Assembly (NCBI GenBank): GCA_002633025.1
Contig: NMRB01000935.1
Span: forward strand, 1-64,000
Source: Notospermus geniculatus
Taxonomy: Eukaryota > Nemertea > Pilidiophora > Heteronemertea > Lineidae
DNA length: 64,000 bases
Direction of reading: 5' to 3'
The position numbers and the translations under genes are program-made. Under the pieces are notes generated by a model. That model did not search any database. It worked only from the letters and a program-made list of their open reading frames with translations, and was not told where the DNA came from. Positions 36,075 through 47,660 of this stretch are shown in pieces (positions within the stretch are counted from its first letter, which is position 1; each line of letters starts with the position of its first letter).

Positions 36075-37914
36075 TAACGCAGGAACTTGGCTTTTAACCG
36101 TGTTCGCTTCATTTCGTTTTTCTTATTCCTACGTTTCGTTTATTCAAGATCTGAAAGTCTTCGACCGAAATTTCTGCACCGTTCATGAGAAATGAAGATC
36201 TCAATTATAAGTAAGTGAAGCTGTTGTATCTGAAGTGATCGCTACCTTTAAGAAACCCACTAATCAGGGCGATCCACAGAGAGAGAAAAAAAGTCTGTGC
36301 TCATTGTTGGCATGCGACGATTGTGTATCGATCTGGTAAAGCAAAAGGAAATGAAATGTTTAGATCAGTAATGAAGTCGAATAATCGCCTTTTTCGTCTT
36401 GCAGGAGTTTCCTTGTTCTACTCTGCTTGATTCTCTCTCTTTTTTACATTTTGTTGCTTGTTTTGTTCTCTTCGCTAATGTTGTTCTCGTCGCTTATCGT
36501 AACAACACTCATGCCTCGGGATGTCGAACGAAAAACAAAATTAATGCAAATTCTACACGTGAACTGTCTGCTTTGATAACAGAGATGATGATTGCCAAAG
36601 AATACCCAAATTAAGTTGGCAATCCGTGGTTTAGGCGATGCGGCCTAATTTTAAACTCTCCAGTACGAAACTCCATAAACTACAAAACTATGCAAATTAT
36701 GCTTCATAAACTATAGATAACTATGTTTAGGCTGAACAGAAAACACTGGACAAAGACATTCCAAAGAACTGAGGTCTTTACTTGAATGTTCTTCTTTAGA
36801 ATTTCTACTGTCGATTAGTCTATCTTTTTTATATTTTTCCTTGGAAGGGTGTTTGCTAGTTATTGACATTCTAACACCTCTTATTCCGCTTCTGTCGATC
36901 AAGTGCTTTTAAAAAAACAAAATATCACTCGCTGATGATTTTCATCATCTGCAAGCCATCTATTGGAATGAAAACGAATTACGATGTACTCTACAGCAGC
37001 CCGGTTCTTCACATACATGTACAAAGCGTTCTGGATTAGCGAAATTTACATGGAAAATCCACCAAGAGTATTGTTTTTTTGGCATTGGAAATCTTTGTCT
37101 TTGCATTGTAAAAACTGCTCTGCACAGTAAATTCCTGGTTTGATAAATTCCGCTTCAGCTTGCCCGGCCATACATGTAGGATAGCCACTAATTTCATTCC
37201 AACTTGGTATAGCCTATACTTATTTCTTCAAAGCTTTCTTCCTTGCATGCACAAGCTTAGAATGTTTTGATATGTTTTTCCTTCCTGGGTATTTGAGAGC
37301 ACTGGTCTCCCTCTGATGCGCTTTAGATCAGGTGTATCCAATGACATGTGTGTGAAACTGTGTGTTCAGAGTGTGTGGCCGCATTTGTGCGGGGTCAATC
37401 GCGGACGTGTGTGTGAAAAACCACCCAACTGTGGACCACCAGCAGATGGGGGTGTCCCCAATCGAAGGCCTGCCAATGATACCATACGCCATGCACAATC
37501 AATGTAGATAGTTGGCAGGTAATGTCCCCATTTGGATACGACAGAATTTATTGTCCACTGTTAATCGATTTGTGACGGCCACGTCAATTGGATTCCAAAT
37601 AACTGGGGACACGCGGTGCCATATTGGCCTACATGTAAATGTGTGTAAAGTGGCACAGTCAGGAATGTAACTCATGTCCCCATTTGTGTAGTATAGAACG
37701 AAATGTCCCCATTGCACGTACCTGCGGTATGTTTGTCACGTGTGTGTTACGATATCTGCAAATTCGGCTGAACTGCGGCAACAGGTTTGCAGCTACATGT
37801 AGCGTAGCTTGTGTATGTTGATGTTTGATGTCCAGTCTGCATGAGGAAGGCTTACACGACATATACACGGTAGCTTTTCTCCGTGAGACTTCATCTCACA
37901 AGAGTAAAGGCCTG
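36075..37914. other. Gene-less stretch
   Basis: No supportable gene. The part at 37370-37720 repeatedly contains the word TGTCCCCATTTG or its complement, suggesting a degraded repeat that I could not delimit. Confidence 0.4.
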
Positions 37915-38067
37915 TTTCCACTAGAGCGATTTTGCGGCGAGCGGTGCGTTTTTGACAGGGGTTTGGATAATCCTTCGATGGTTTAACATGATACAATGTA
38001 CAGCCTGTTGATTTTCCCAATGCCTGTGAACCGCTGCGGAAACCGCCGTAGTGGAAACAGGCCTTTA
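37915..38067. mobile_element. MITE with ends TAAAGGCCTGTTTCCACTA
   Basis: The left end TAAAGGCCTGTTTCCACTAG is mirrored at the right by CTACGGCGG... inverted, TAGTGGAAACAGGCCTTTA. The interior is weakly self-complementary (GCGGCGAGCGGTGCG versus CGCTGCGGAAACCGC). It directly abuts the next element. Confidence 0.75.
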
Positions 38068-38208
38068 AGGCGGTGACAGACTGGCGCGTAAGGAACGCGT
38101 CGGAAAGCGTTCAACCAATCAGGGAGGCGGTAACATGGACCGAAACACCTACCGAACAATCTGATTGGCGGAACGCCTGCAGGACGCGCCAGTCTGTCAC
38201 CGGCTTAA
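38065..38208. mobile_element. MITE flanked by TTAA
   Basis: TTAAGGCGGTGACAGACTGG at the left mirrors CCAGTCTGTCACCGGCTTAA at the right. The inverted repeats are about 27 bp, followed by a second inverted pair around CCAATCAG. TTAA at both outer ends fits a TTAA target duplication of the piggyBac type, but no transposase is present to confirm this. Confidence 0.75.
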
Positions 38209-39326
38209 GGGTTGTGTCAGGTAGTGTACGTGCGTCCCGTGGTGGTGGTGGGTGACTCGCAATGTGGGCATGACAGGGATTTCCTGGTGAGTGTGGAACA
38301 AGCCTAATTTCTAATTCCTAGCTATGTCGACTCTGGGAGTTGCTTGGCTCGTCCATTCTGCTATGGCTTGCAGTGTGAAAATGACTTGATGCTGTCGTGT
38401 GTGCATGGCGCTGTGTGTAATGTAGGCCTTTTTGATACATCGGAACAGAGAGCCAGTGTGCGATACACCTGATCGGCTTGTAACTCATCTAGTTGCACCC
38501 GGGGTTTGGCCTTTCGTTTTCAGAGCCATGAATGCTTATTGGCGCCGAGGATCTTAGTCGTCCACTGCCATTTGTGTCGGCAGAACATGAACCAATCAGT
38601 GTGATACAATGTCTAGCATTATATGAAGTAGAACTCAGCGATATTACCGAAATGTGTCTGTTTTTGCATAATGCACGGCTCGTCGGAAATTGTCGGCGCA
38701 AGTAACAAATATTGTGTCTAAAAGTCCGTTTTTGATTCATTGGAACCTTGGCCATGAGCATGCGATCGCCTGTGCTTTCTTCGAACGCAGAATCACCGGT
38801 CGTGGTTACGGATCTTCCACAAACTGATTTCAGCTCACGTGATATGAATAATTGATTTCGATTGGACGACTGGATGTGATGTCATCATACGCGTGCGCAT
38901 CGGTGTCTGGTGTCCGAATCTCGCATTTACTGCATGTATCTCTCGTTCTTTGTGTAAACATTCATGATTTGAGGATTTCGGGATCTACTACGGCTGCTTC
39001 TGTCATGTGCTTGATGAATGTTCTGCATGACCTCTCAGATTAAGCAGTGAAATGGATGGACGTAACGGCGATTATGGAAATCGTGCAGGGTATATATCAT
39101 TTGAAATTCCATCGATAATTATCAAAAAATGATGACACATCACCAGATTCTCTTGGAAAAAGGTTTCTAATATTACGTGACGAAATGTTTGATCGAATCT
39201 TACTTTCATTGAATCAGAGCGGGAATATTGTGTCTTTACCTGAGCCTCTGGATTTATTTCATACTTACTCTGAACATGGAGGTGCTCTGAAGAAGAATAT
39301 GACCAATGCAAATAAAAGACGCTTTT
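38209..39326. other. Gene-less stretch
   Basis: No supportable feature. A 137-codon minus-strand open frame overlapping the right end (39072-39485) has no recognisable domain. Confidence 0.4.
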
Positions 39327-39528
39327 TAGGCTGGTTCCCGGCCCAAATATAGCAAAGAAACCATGGCGCTGATTGGCTGGCCATTCCCAAGGCGGCGCTG
39401 TGATTCGAAACTTCGGGGATATCCCTACACCTCGCTGATAAATTGGCGATAACGTGTTGAAGTCGCATTTTCGGTAATCCGTCAATACCGGTTGGACCCC
39501 TACTGGCGGACCGAGGAACCAGTCTATA
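39327..39528. mobile_element. MITE, family R4 copy 1
   Basis: The left end TAGGCTGGTTCCCGGCCC pairs imperfectly with the inverted right end TATAGACTGGTTCCTCGGTC. The same terminal sequence occurs in the short element at 39911-39979. Confidence 0.5.
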
Positions 39529-39910
39529 GGCGTTTGTGATGTTCAGAATTGCTGAAAAAGGAAGTAAACTGTGATTTAGCGAAAGGACGCCATTGAATTT
39601 GCTTTCGTGTCAATGGGCATCAGGCCGTGACGTCATATCATCTGTATATATACTCTTATGCAATATTATCTTCCGTTGATGTTGCCCGCGCTGTTTATAT
39701 ACTCCTCTAAATTGTTCTTTACTCTGTTCAACCGGTGTTTAAGTGAGGTCTTATTGCGATTATTAATTAATGTTAACAGGTCTATTCAGTTATTCTTTCA
39801 CGTGCAGTATTTGACGTGTGTAATGTAACTGAATTTTTGTACAGAGTAGACTAGACTATGCATGAGTGGTACAGAATAGACCGGGTAGGCAGAGAAAAAC
39901 ACTGGTCTGA

Positions 39911-39979
39911 TATAGATTGGTTCCCGGTCCGATCGAATACTGTACTTCCTCCTACCGGTCCGATCTGGAACTAGTCTAT
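39911..39979. mobile_element. MITE, family R4 copy 2 (short)
   Basis: Ends TATAGATTGGTTCCCGGTCC and, inverted, ATAGACTAGTTCCAGATCGG are imperfect inverted repeats sharing TAGACTGGTTCC with copy 1, 400 bp upstream. Confidence 0.5.
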
Positions 39980-41188
39980 CATCTGATTGATCTCAAAGTA
40001 CGTATATTTTACTCGGGTATGTCGTTAGTCATAAAGAAAGCTATCGATTTGTCTGACAGTCACTCCGTATTTCTACGCTATCTGTTATTGATAAAGTGGG
40101 TTTTTTAAGTCAAGCGAATGTAATCGCCGCACTGTGTCGATGTCCTCAAGAGTGTTGGGCCAAGGGGATTGGCTCCGGATGTCGCACTGCTCGGGCATGT
40201 AGAAGTCCTAGCGGTGAAATGGGGAACCCATCCATGTCGTGTCGTTAAGGGAATCCCTCCTCTCTTCGAGTTACCAGGTTACACAAAATGGGGGCAAAAT
40301 CAATTGTCTCAAATACATGTACGTCTTACGTCTGGCTGCACAATTTCTTGATAGGCTTTACAGTGAATAATGCCAGTATTCTCTCGTTAGTTACTGCAGA
40401 CTTGTGTGTAATTTTGGGCACTCTGTAAATACATGAGCATGATGTATATGTGAGAGTTTCTATACGAGTTATTGTACATAGGAATAAATGAGTAATTGGT
40501 CCGAATGGTTGAACGGCATGTTATAGGTTGTTCAGTTGTTTCCCGTCTCTTGGTTTAGAGCGACATCTCTGGACGTGTGTCTCCACTGAAAGCCAGATGT
40601 TGAATACAGTGGCGCCACCAAAAAAGCCGGTAGTGTATCATGTTCTGCAGGCGCGACACATTTTCTTTTGGCTATTTATTTTCCATTTTCATGATACATG
40701 TGTAAATAGTGCAATATAAACATTAAAGAATTATACATTACAGTGGGGGATTGGCTTATAGAAAAGTAATGAATAATGAAATGATGATAATAAAATGAAT
40801 ACAGAGTGTATGCGTGTAACAGAAAATTGAATCGTGCAAGTCTCGATTAGCCCTTCGCAACTGACTCCGGTAGTCGTTCGACTGTAACGGCCCTTCTATT
40901 CCAGATTTACAATCCACCTCGTCGCCCACAGCGTTTCCCAAAAGTTTTAACATTTATCATTTTGTGTCATAGTTGAATACTTGAACGTGCAAAACCATGC
41001 GTCTTCATTCATTGAGGTACACTAACATAGACCACCCAATGGGCCTGTGCGTAAAACAACACATATCGGCAAAAACACAACATGAACATGAAACGAACGA
41101 ATTGACATAGATTAACAGAAATCGAACCAATGCCGATATGTACAACAAAAGTGTGCGTGCACAGCGCAAGAACTCAGAAAAAAAACAT
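39980..41188. other. Gene-less stretch
   Basis: No supportable feature. Confidence 0.4.
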
Positions 41189-41307
41189 AGGCCAATATTC
41201 TGGAAGCCTCCTTAACTCTAAGGTCCACTTTAAGCTTTTGTATTCTGCCTTGCAAACAACAGCTAAAGGTAAACCTTAGAGTTAAGGAAGCTTCTAGAAT
41301 ACGGCCC
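41189..41307. mobile_element. MITE, family R5 copy 1
   Basis: The arms are AAGCCTCCTTAACTCTAAGG on the left and, inverted, AAGCTTCCTTAACTCTAAGG on the right. The outer end GGGCCGTATTCTAGAA is shared, with one change, with 52675-52841. It is non-coding. Confidence 0.75.
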
Positions 41308-42198
41308 ATTGGCTTATCATTTAATTCAACGACTCTCGCATTTGCATATGGCCGGGCCCTGCGCACACAGAAAATGTCACAGTTGAACGATATTCTTCAT
41401 GCGCAGTCCAGCAACCATCGTGTTCGTCAAAACTCTTGAAACATGATGGAGTCCTTCGGCAAAATGCACAGCGCACTCGGTATACCGACGGCCCCCCTCT
41501 CGAAGAAGGTATGGTTTTTCCCTACATTTTCTTTGGGTGGTGCCTCTTCCCGAATGCCTTGGTTCCCAATAGATCGCTTCCTGTCCACCTAATGTATAGC
41601 ATACCATGTAACACTTCTCGGTTTACAACGTTAACAAACTTTGTGTAACAATTCTTTTTTGGTTGCGAACATTCTCAGCTGGAAAATGCACGTGATTCAC
41701 AGCACCATTACGATATTCATTACCACGACTACGTACGTAGTAAAATCTTGGTTTTCAGGAAAAGGACCAGAACGATTTGTGTTCTGTAGAACAGTCCCAG
41801 GGTCACTTCGGCGATTGATTTTGTTCACACGCCCTTAGGCTTAGGCCTATCTGACTTCCTGACTGTTGCCCACTCATCGGAAATCCGTTGGGCATACGCC
41901 GTCTTGCATCTCGCAGGAGCCATATTTCCTGAATGCAGATACAGTGTACATACTGTTACAGTTTCCGATTGGCAGAATTCACTGTTGTATGGCAGACGTA
42001 TCGAACACATCGGCGTGCAACCGACGGCGTGCATTGAACGCAGTATCAACGATAAGGCGATCTCAGCTCGGCGGGAAAGGTTCCACGCAAGAGGAATGAC
42101 TGTCGGCCCTGAATACATAATCGAGGACAACAGGATATATGAAAGGCTTCCAAATCCTCGTTGAATGTGGCGGAAGTTGAAAAAACATTTCACCTCCT
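41308..42198. other. Region 3' of sulfotransferase A
   Basis: Downstream flank of the minus-strand gene, and probably includes its 3' UTR. I see no AATAAA on the minus strand within about 500 nt of the stop. Open frames on both strands here show no domain. Confidence 0.4.
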
Positions 42199-45100
42199 TC
42201 ATTTTTTCTTATGTTCGAGTTCTGACCACGAGTATTTGGGATCGAGCATGTTCGCCAGCGTGTTTCGGAAGGGTTCGAAGAATTCGTCCAGTCGTTCCCG
42301 TGTCTCGTCAAACATTGGTTCCATTTTGGATTTCGTTTTCTCATTTGTGTTAACCGCAGGAGCCTTGGCGATAACGTCTAATTGTTTTGTCTCTAACGGA
42401 CCTGGAAAGAGGAGAGAGACCAAGGTAAAGAAATGCCTGGCAAGTTTCCTGGAAAACAAACCTTTCACGACTTGCGGAAATTTACACGAACAGTAGCTTG
42501 GGTTCCATGCCGTCATAGGCTGTTCTCTTGTGGCATGTTTCCGTGTTCCCTGTTCGATTGTGACCTTGTGACGCATCGCAGAGAGAATTAACATTTGATT
42601 CGCTTAGGCCTACTGGTAGTTCCCATAGGGCACAAGGCCAGAGCTAATTGTCCTAACGGCTCGGGTCCACGGAACAAGGAACATGCCACAAGGGAACAGC
42701 CTATGGATACTCGGCCTAATGGATATTTTACTTACCAACTCCAAGAAACCTGTAGACGTCTTGAAGAACGGAAGATGTATTCTTACTGTATTCTTCTAAT
42801 TTGACAAAGAAGAATTGTTCTCTTGGGAAGACCTGCAGCCAGTCACCAATGTAAACCGGGAACAACCATTCAGCGATGGGCACCTGGAAACACGAAAACG
42901 TCTGTTTCACATGAAGACCCGTATACATGTAGTCACTTTGCAACCAATGTAACGATTGTGAAACTCATATCACTCATGTAGGCTACTATATCGGCGTAGA
43001 AGTTGGTGCCTTTTTCTGGCCCATGAAACTCACCTCCGCTTTTCTCGCCTCCTCGGCTAAGAGAGTATCATAGATGCATGCCCGGATGTTGTGTTTCTTG
43101 AAGCAGTCCTCGTACATACCAATCACTTGTAACGAATGATAATGAAACAGCTGTGCTGATTTCTCACTGAGTATGTCTTTGGAGGCACTCTTCCTGCTCT
43201 TGAGGTACGCCGAGAATAAACTGCAAATAAGGAAACTTCTATTGTCAGTATGTTGTTTCCTATTCCTAGGTTTCCTAAGGTTCCTAACCGTTTCCTATGT
43301 TCTACATATTCTTTTCTTTTCCTGGGTTTCCCAGGGTCCATATAGTTGTAATACAACTAGAAGTATACAGTATACTTCTTCAAAGGTTTTCCTAAGTTCC
43401 ATGCGTGCTTTTCTTTTTCTTTGAAGAAGTATACAGTACATGTATACTTCTTCAAAGGTTTTCCTAAGTTCCATGCGTGCTTTTCTTTTCCTTGTTTTCC
43501 AAGGTTCCATATAGCTGTAGGCCTACATAATTTCTTAGGCTTCCTGGATTAAATTGAGATAAAGGATGACCCGTCCACTTACCCGTCCGATGGGTTCCGT
43601 AAAATGACGATGAACTTAGTATCCCTGTTGAACTTATGCATGAGGTAGGGCGTCATTAGCCTTGGAGCAGCAGGCGGCTTGCGAATCTGCACGGATGGCT
43701 TTGGTCCCGCGAGAACGATGTCACCAACTTGAAGGATGGCGGTTCCATCGGCATGACCTAGAAAAGGAAAGAAAGAATTCTAGCATTGTACAAATACGGT
43801 GCAGCTTTTCCAAGGAATTTTTCAAGTACACGTAGAAACATCGGGAACACGGGCGGAGTTTTCTTACTCAACTTCCACAAGCGCTTTGTAGCGCAATTTT
43901 TCCGACCGTGTGCAACAACGAAGATTATCTTGAACTCAGGTTGAGCCACAACTTTTCCATTGTCACATCATGCCCTGGCAAACGTGAACAACTGAAAAGC
44001 TGTGGCTCAACCTTGAGTTCAAGATAATCTTCGTTGGTGCATACGGCCCTTCAAGGACTGCATGACGCCCAAGCGTGCAGCAGCAGCAACAAAATGCTCG
44101 TAACGCGTCTGCCATGTCTGCAAATTGTGTGAACTCACCAAGGATCTGCATCCGATCTTTCACGCCCAAGGCCTTGACTGCCATCCCGTACATTCTTGAT
44201 TGGTTGTTCATTGCTATTTCTGAAACGATGACAAACATGTGGTGAACAAGATTGACATAAGCAATATTGGCATCCTGGTCAACACCGGGCTTCGATATCA
44301 CTGTCCCATTCAGATACGGCGTGGTGGTCCAACACCGGTGCTCGGCCTCTCTAGGGCCTACACGTCCATGTAATAGGCCTAAGCAATGAAAAACACAACT
44401 AACTCGCTCGGCCTTTCGTCCACCAGTTCGGTCGCTGCCTTGCCGCCGAGACAATCAGCGGGTGAGCAGCGATTCTTGTGTAGATGTCCTGCACACCACA
44501 CCTCGGGAATCCTATGATGTAAAAATAGGGCAGGCACCGCAGAGTTCCTGTTCTTGACGTCCAGCAGGGGTTTGTCCAAGCACTGTTGAAAGGCAACGGT
44601 GGCTGAAAGTAAAAGTTGGAGGCGTACTTTTCTTCGAACTACGGTGGCCCATAGAGCTCATTGATGAAAAATATTTGCATTTGGATTTTTTCCCGAAGTT
44701 TGATTATTTTTCTTGGGGGTTTGTAACATCTTTAGACGTTTTCACCGCGGTGAAAACGTTTCCACCGCGATGGAAACATTCTCACCACGGTGGAAAAAGG
44801 TTTTCACCGGTGTAATGTTGTCAAAGAGGTGGAAACGTTTTCACCGCGGTGAGAACTTATAAAAATTTTACAAACCCCCAAGAAAAATAATCAAACCTCG
44901 AGAAAAAATGCAAATGCATAAATCTTTCATTAATGAGCTCTATGGGCCACCGTATCGAACGATGATCTAGAGTGAATCACAGTTAACACTACGTATTAGA
45001 ATCAACATCTGTAACGGAGCAAACCGTGCCGTTAACGATGGTTGGCGATTCTGTATCCTTGACCCTGTATAGACAGCTTGCGAAATTAGCGGCCGCCATC

Positions 45101-46014
45101 TTTTTTTGTGACTTTTGCAGTTGCTTGGGTTTTTTCAATGAGATTTTACACTGTCAGAGGCGTTCAAAAAAGAAAGGTCATACAGTAAGCCACTAGAATT
45201 GGGCTCAAGTGGGGTATAGCGGACAAAATCGTGGGAAGTGCACTGAGTGTGTACATGTATGTACACGGAATAAGCGGCAATGTATGGAAGATGTGTCACT
45301 TCCCACGACTTTGTCCGCTACACTTGACTTGACCCCTAGAATTGCATAAAGATATTTTAGCAAGCAAGCAGCTAATAAAATATATTCGAATTATATTTGA
45401 AAAAGTTCGAAAATTCGGCCAAGTCGCTAAAAAAATGGCGGCCGCGAATTTCGCAAACTGTCTATTTTCAGCTCCCCCACAAGACACCAATACATAACCT
45501 CTTTAACGTGGGTTACCTCCAGGTCAAATCCCTTCTTTTTCATCATGGCCTTCTTAAGGGCCGCCTCCTCAGGATGTTCTGCGGTAAGTAAATCCGATAT
45601 GATCTTCTCCTCCGTCAGCCGAAAAGGCGGCTCCACCGGCACATCGGAGTAATTCTGAAAGTTAAACATCCGCCTCAACTCACGTGGCATCGTTTTATAA
45701 CTTCCCTTAAAGTCATTTGACACTAGGTTGATGATTTTAGATATTTTGACATCCCGTTGGTACCGAAACGCGGCTTGCTCCGCTAAGCTTGCGAGATTCA
45801 GTTGCATAATTGTGAGGAGTAATCCGAGGATTCCGAGTCCGGCGAGCATCTTTGAATGATGGCGAGCACCATTTGAGAACAACTGCCACATTTCTTGCAT
45901 ATTCGGTGTAAATGGAGACCGTTTCACGTTGGATTGCTCCTCCGTTTTTTCGGTGTTGATCGTCAATATCCTCGTATCGGGCGAAGTACTCAATATGGCA
46001 CACATTCCACTCAT
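42199..46014 (-). CDS. Carbohydrate sulfotransferase A, CHST15 (GalNAc4S-6ST)-like
   Basis: Seven exons in transcript order: 46014-45517, 44602-44404, 44357-44139, 43757-43583, 43220-43034, 42883-42736, 42401-42199. All introns are GT-AG with phases 0,1,1,2,0,1, giving 542 aa. It is predicted to be a Golgi type II membrane enzyme transferring sulfate from PAPS to glycosaminoglycan sugar. It has a cytosolic tail, TM at about 56-78 and a lumenal domain. PCW and LRCLPYFYIIGFPRCGVQDIY (187-207) hold the 5'-phosphosulfate-binding loop, in which the usual GTT is GVQ. NWW (225-227) follows. The 3'-phosphate motif is ILRNPSDGLFSAY with R359 and S367. Length and order fit CHST15 (about 560 aa). A divergent paralogue lies head-to-head at 47661. 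Exon 3 is the least family-like part. The exact substrate is not known. Confidence 0.88.
43363..43497. repeat. Tandem duplication in intron 4 of sulfotransferase A, unit about 70-75 bp
   Basis: GTATACTTCTTCAAAGGTTT and the following TCCTAAGTTCCATGCGTGC occur twice in a row, separated by the inverted word TTTGAAGAAGTATAC. It is an intronic simple duplication. Confidence 0.75.
43912..44040. mobile_element. Fold-back/MITE in intron 3 of sulfotransferase A
   Basis: The left arm AACGAAGATTATCTTGAACT and following GTTGAGCCACAACTTTTCC pairs with the right arm over about 47 bp with few mismatches, around a loop of about 35 bp. It makes a local open frame look longer than the real exon. Confidence 0.75.
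44641..44953. mobile_element. 313-bp fold-back with CCGCGG-palindrome core, intron 1 of sulfotransferase A
   Basis: The outer arms begin ACGGTGGCCCATAGAGCTCA and end with the complement at 44953, about 90 bp each. The core (about 44738-44855) is a cluster of variants of TTTTCACCGCGGTGAAAACG, each itself palindromic. It is non-coding. Confidence 0.85.
45069..45465. mobile_element. 397-bp fold-back/MITE, intron 1 of sulfotransferase A
   Basis: The ends are ATAGACAGCTTGCGAAATT and, inverted, AATAGACAGTTTGCGAAATT, followed inward by GCGGCCGCCAT. An inner inverted pair contains CCACGATTTTGTCCGCTA. It lies between exons 1 and 2. The right end is about 50 bp from the exon 1 donor. Confidence 0.82.
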
Positions 46015-46068
46015 TAGAAGTTAGAGCGCCACTTGCAGCAAAATACATGTATACGTGACACTTAATGT

Positions 46069-46217
46069 CCGCTGTACATGTACACGATCAACTTTTCCCA
46101 TCCAATTTTTTGGAAATTCAGATTCCGGGCGAATTGGGGCTTCAGTAACCCGCATGTAGGCCTTTATTGAGCATATTCAGAAAATTGGATGAAAAATTTG
46201 ATCGTGTACAGCGGGCA
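46069..46217. mobile_element. MITE, family R3 copy 2
   Basis: The ends CGCTGTACATGTACACGATC and, inverted, GCTGTACACGATCAAATTTT bracket an interior with TTTTTTGGAAATTCAGATTC, as at 22226-22442. It is located just upstream of sulfotransferase A. Confidence 0.75.
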
Positions 46218-46777
46218 TTATCCACAGAAATAACACTCGATACACCAAGATCTGCAAATGTAACAATGTCCTGTTTCATGTATATACCTAAAAAGACAGA
46301 ATGATCGCATAAAAGTCCCCACCTATTCTTTTCAGTGCGTCACCTCACCTTGAAGTATTGCTTACGTAATAAGATTAACCCCCTTTGAAAAGAGCGGGTC
46401 GCTTCGATGACGTCCTTCGCAGCGAAAAACAATAGGGATCCTAGCTACAATAGAGGGCAGCAGACCGAAACCAGGTCCTATACAATGGACGCCTTTTGTG
46501 TGGGAAATTGATCAAGACCGGGAAGTCAGTTTCATTTCAATAGTTTTAACCACTAGTGACACCTATTGAGGGAGTGGGGTAGGGTCCCCATTCCAAAGAA
46601 CTCCTTTGGGGTGTGTGTAAATTACTATCAGCAGGAACCTTCGTTCGTTTTGACCACTTGTGCTGTTCGTTCACCCATGGAGGTATTGTAATACGTCCAT
46701 GGCCCACCATGGTCAGTGGTTGTGTGGTTGACACTACTTTGGCTCATGCCCACTTCTGAATATGACATATTTTCGGG

Positions 46778-46864
46778 ATTTTAGGTCTTTCTTGCGCAAC
46801 TCTACGGCCTATTCCACAAAATTTGTGGAATAGGCCGTAGAGTTGCGCAAGAAAGACCTAAAAT
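46778..46864. repeat. Perfect hairpin: 43-bp arms, 1-bp centre
   Basis: The left arm (46778-46820, starts ATTTTAGGTCTTTCTTGCGC) and right arm (46822-46864) are exactly complementary around base 46821. There is no loop and no mismatch. It lies midway between the divergent sulfotransferase genes. It may be a very young fold-back, a cruciform-forming element or an assembly artefact. Confidence 0.9.
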
Positions 46865-47660
46865 GCTAAAACCTATTGAACCCTTGTGTCGACGTGGTGA
46901 ACAGTTCTGGCCAGTTTGTGTCGCATGTTGTCCAGCACATCAATGCATAAGGCAGTACACGAACAAATGTGATGTTGAATGGCCGTTTTCTCAAGAAGAT
47001 GGTATTCGAGATGTCATTATAACCAGGTAAGCTTCATCTTCTTTATCTCCTTCATGTCATCTTACCAGCTAGGTTACTACATGTACATTTGAACAATCTC
47101 GTCCCCATTAACCTGCCGTTTTTCTGGTACTAGGACTTTATGTTTCAAAAGCCACTTCCTGTGTTACTGTGACTTTGAGTGGTTGTGAAGAAGCGAGATA
47201 CGACTCCAGGCCAAGGTCCTCCGCTCTGGGCTTGAATGCCATTCGGGAGAGGTATATTCGGACATGGTCGTGGAGACCTCAGCGGCCTTCAAATCTTTGG
47301 CCCATCTTGTATATAAAAATCACAGAATGTAGAAATTTTGGGCTCTCGTCTTTTTGATCCCCTTGGAAACAAGGCTGAAGGTTGAAGGCCTACAATTCAT
47401 GTACTGTACATACATTCATTGAGTTGTCGTATTTCTGCTCCACTTGAAGAGGTTTCGATGCTGCTGCTACAAACTGACGGCAGAAGTTTTTGTGAAGTTG
47501 TGACATGCGAATACATGTATTTATAACACCGTGCTGATGTAACAAAAACAATACTTTTCAGATCTTGCGTGGTTCTCGTTAAAAGTGGTGCCATAGACTC
47601 CAAAGAACCGTTACCGGTGAAAGATTAATCATCACGGTGCCATAGAAATCAAGTGAAACC

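Larger units (their letters stand above)
46015..47660. promoter_or_regulatory. Shared 1.65-kb intergenic region of the head-to-head sulfotransferase genes
   Basis: Lies between the two divergent start codons, so it must hold both promoters or upstream non-coding exons. I see no clear TATA box. A possible acceptor (TACTTTTCAG, ending 47561) suggests that a 5' UTR exon of gene B starts at 47562. The region also carries a MITE (46069-46217) and a near-perfect hairpin (46778-46864). The bidirectional-promoter idea is inference. Confidence 0.45.

Noticed and set aside
39072-39485. 137-codon minus-strand open frame
   Set aside because: No recognisable domain, overlaps MITE R4 and lacks splice-site context.
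41825-42202. 125-codon minus-strand open frame overlapping the sulfotransferase A stop
   Set aside because: It overlaps the last 4 nt of the real coding sequence in another frame and has no domain; probably 3' UTR chance.
42161-42496. Plus-strand open frame of 111 codons
   Set aside because: Antisense shadow of sulfotransferase A exon 7.
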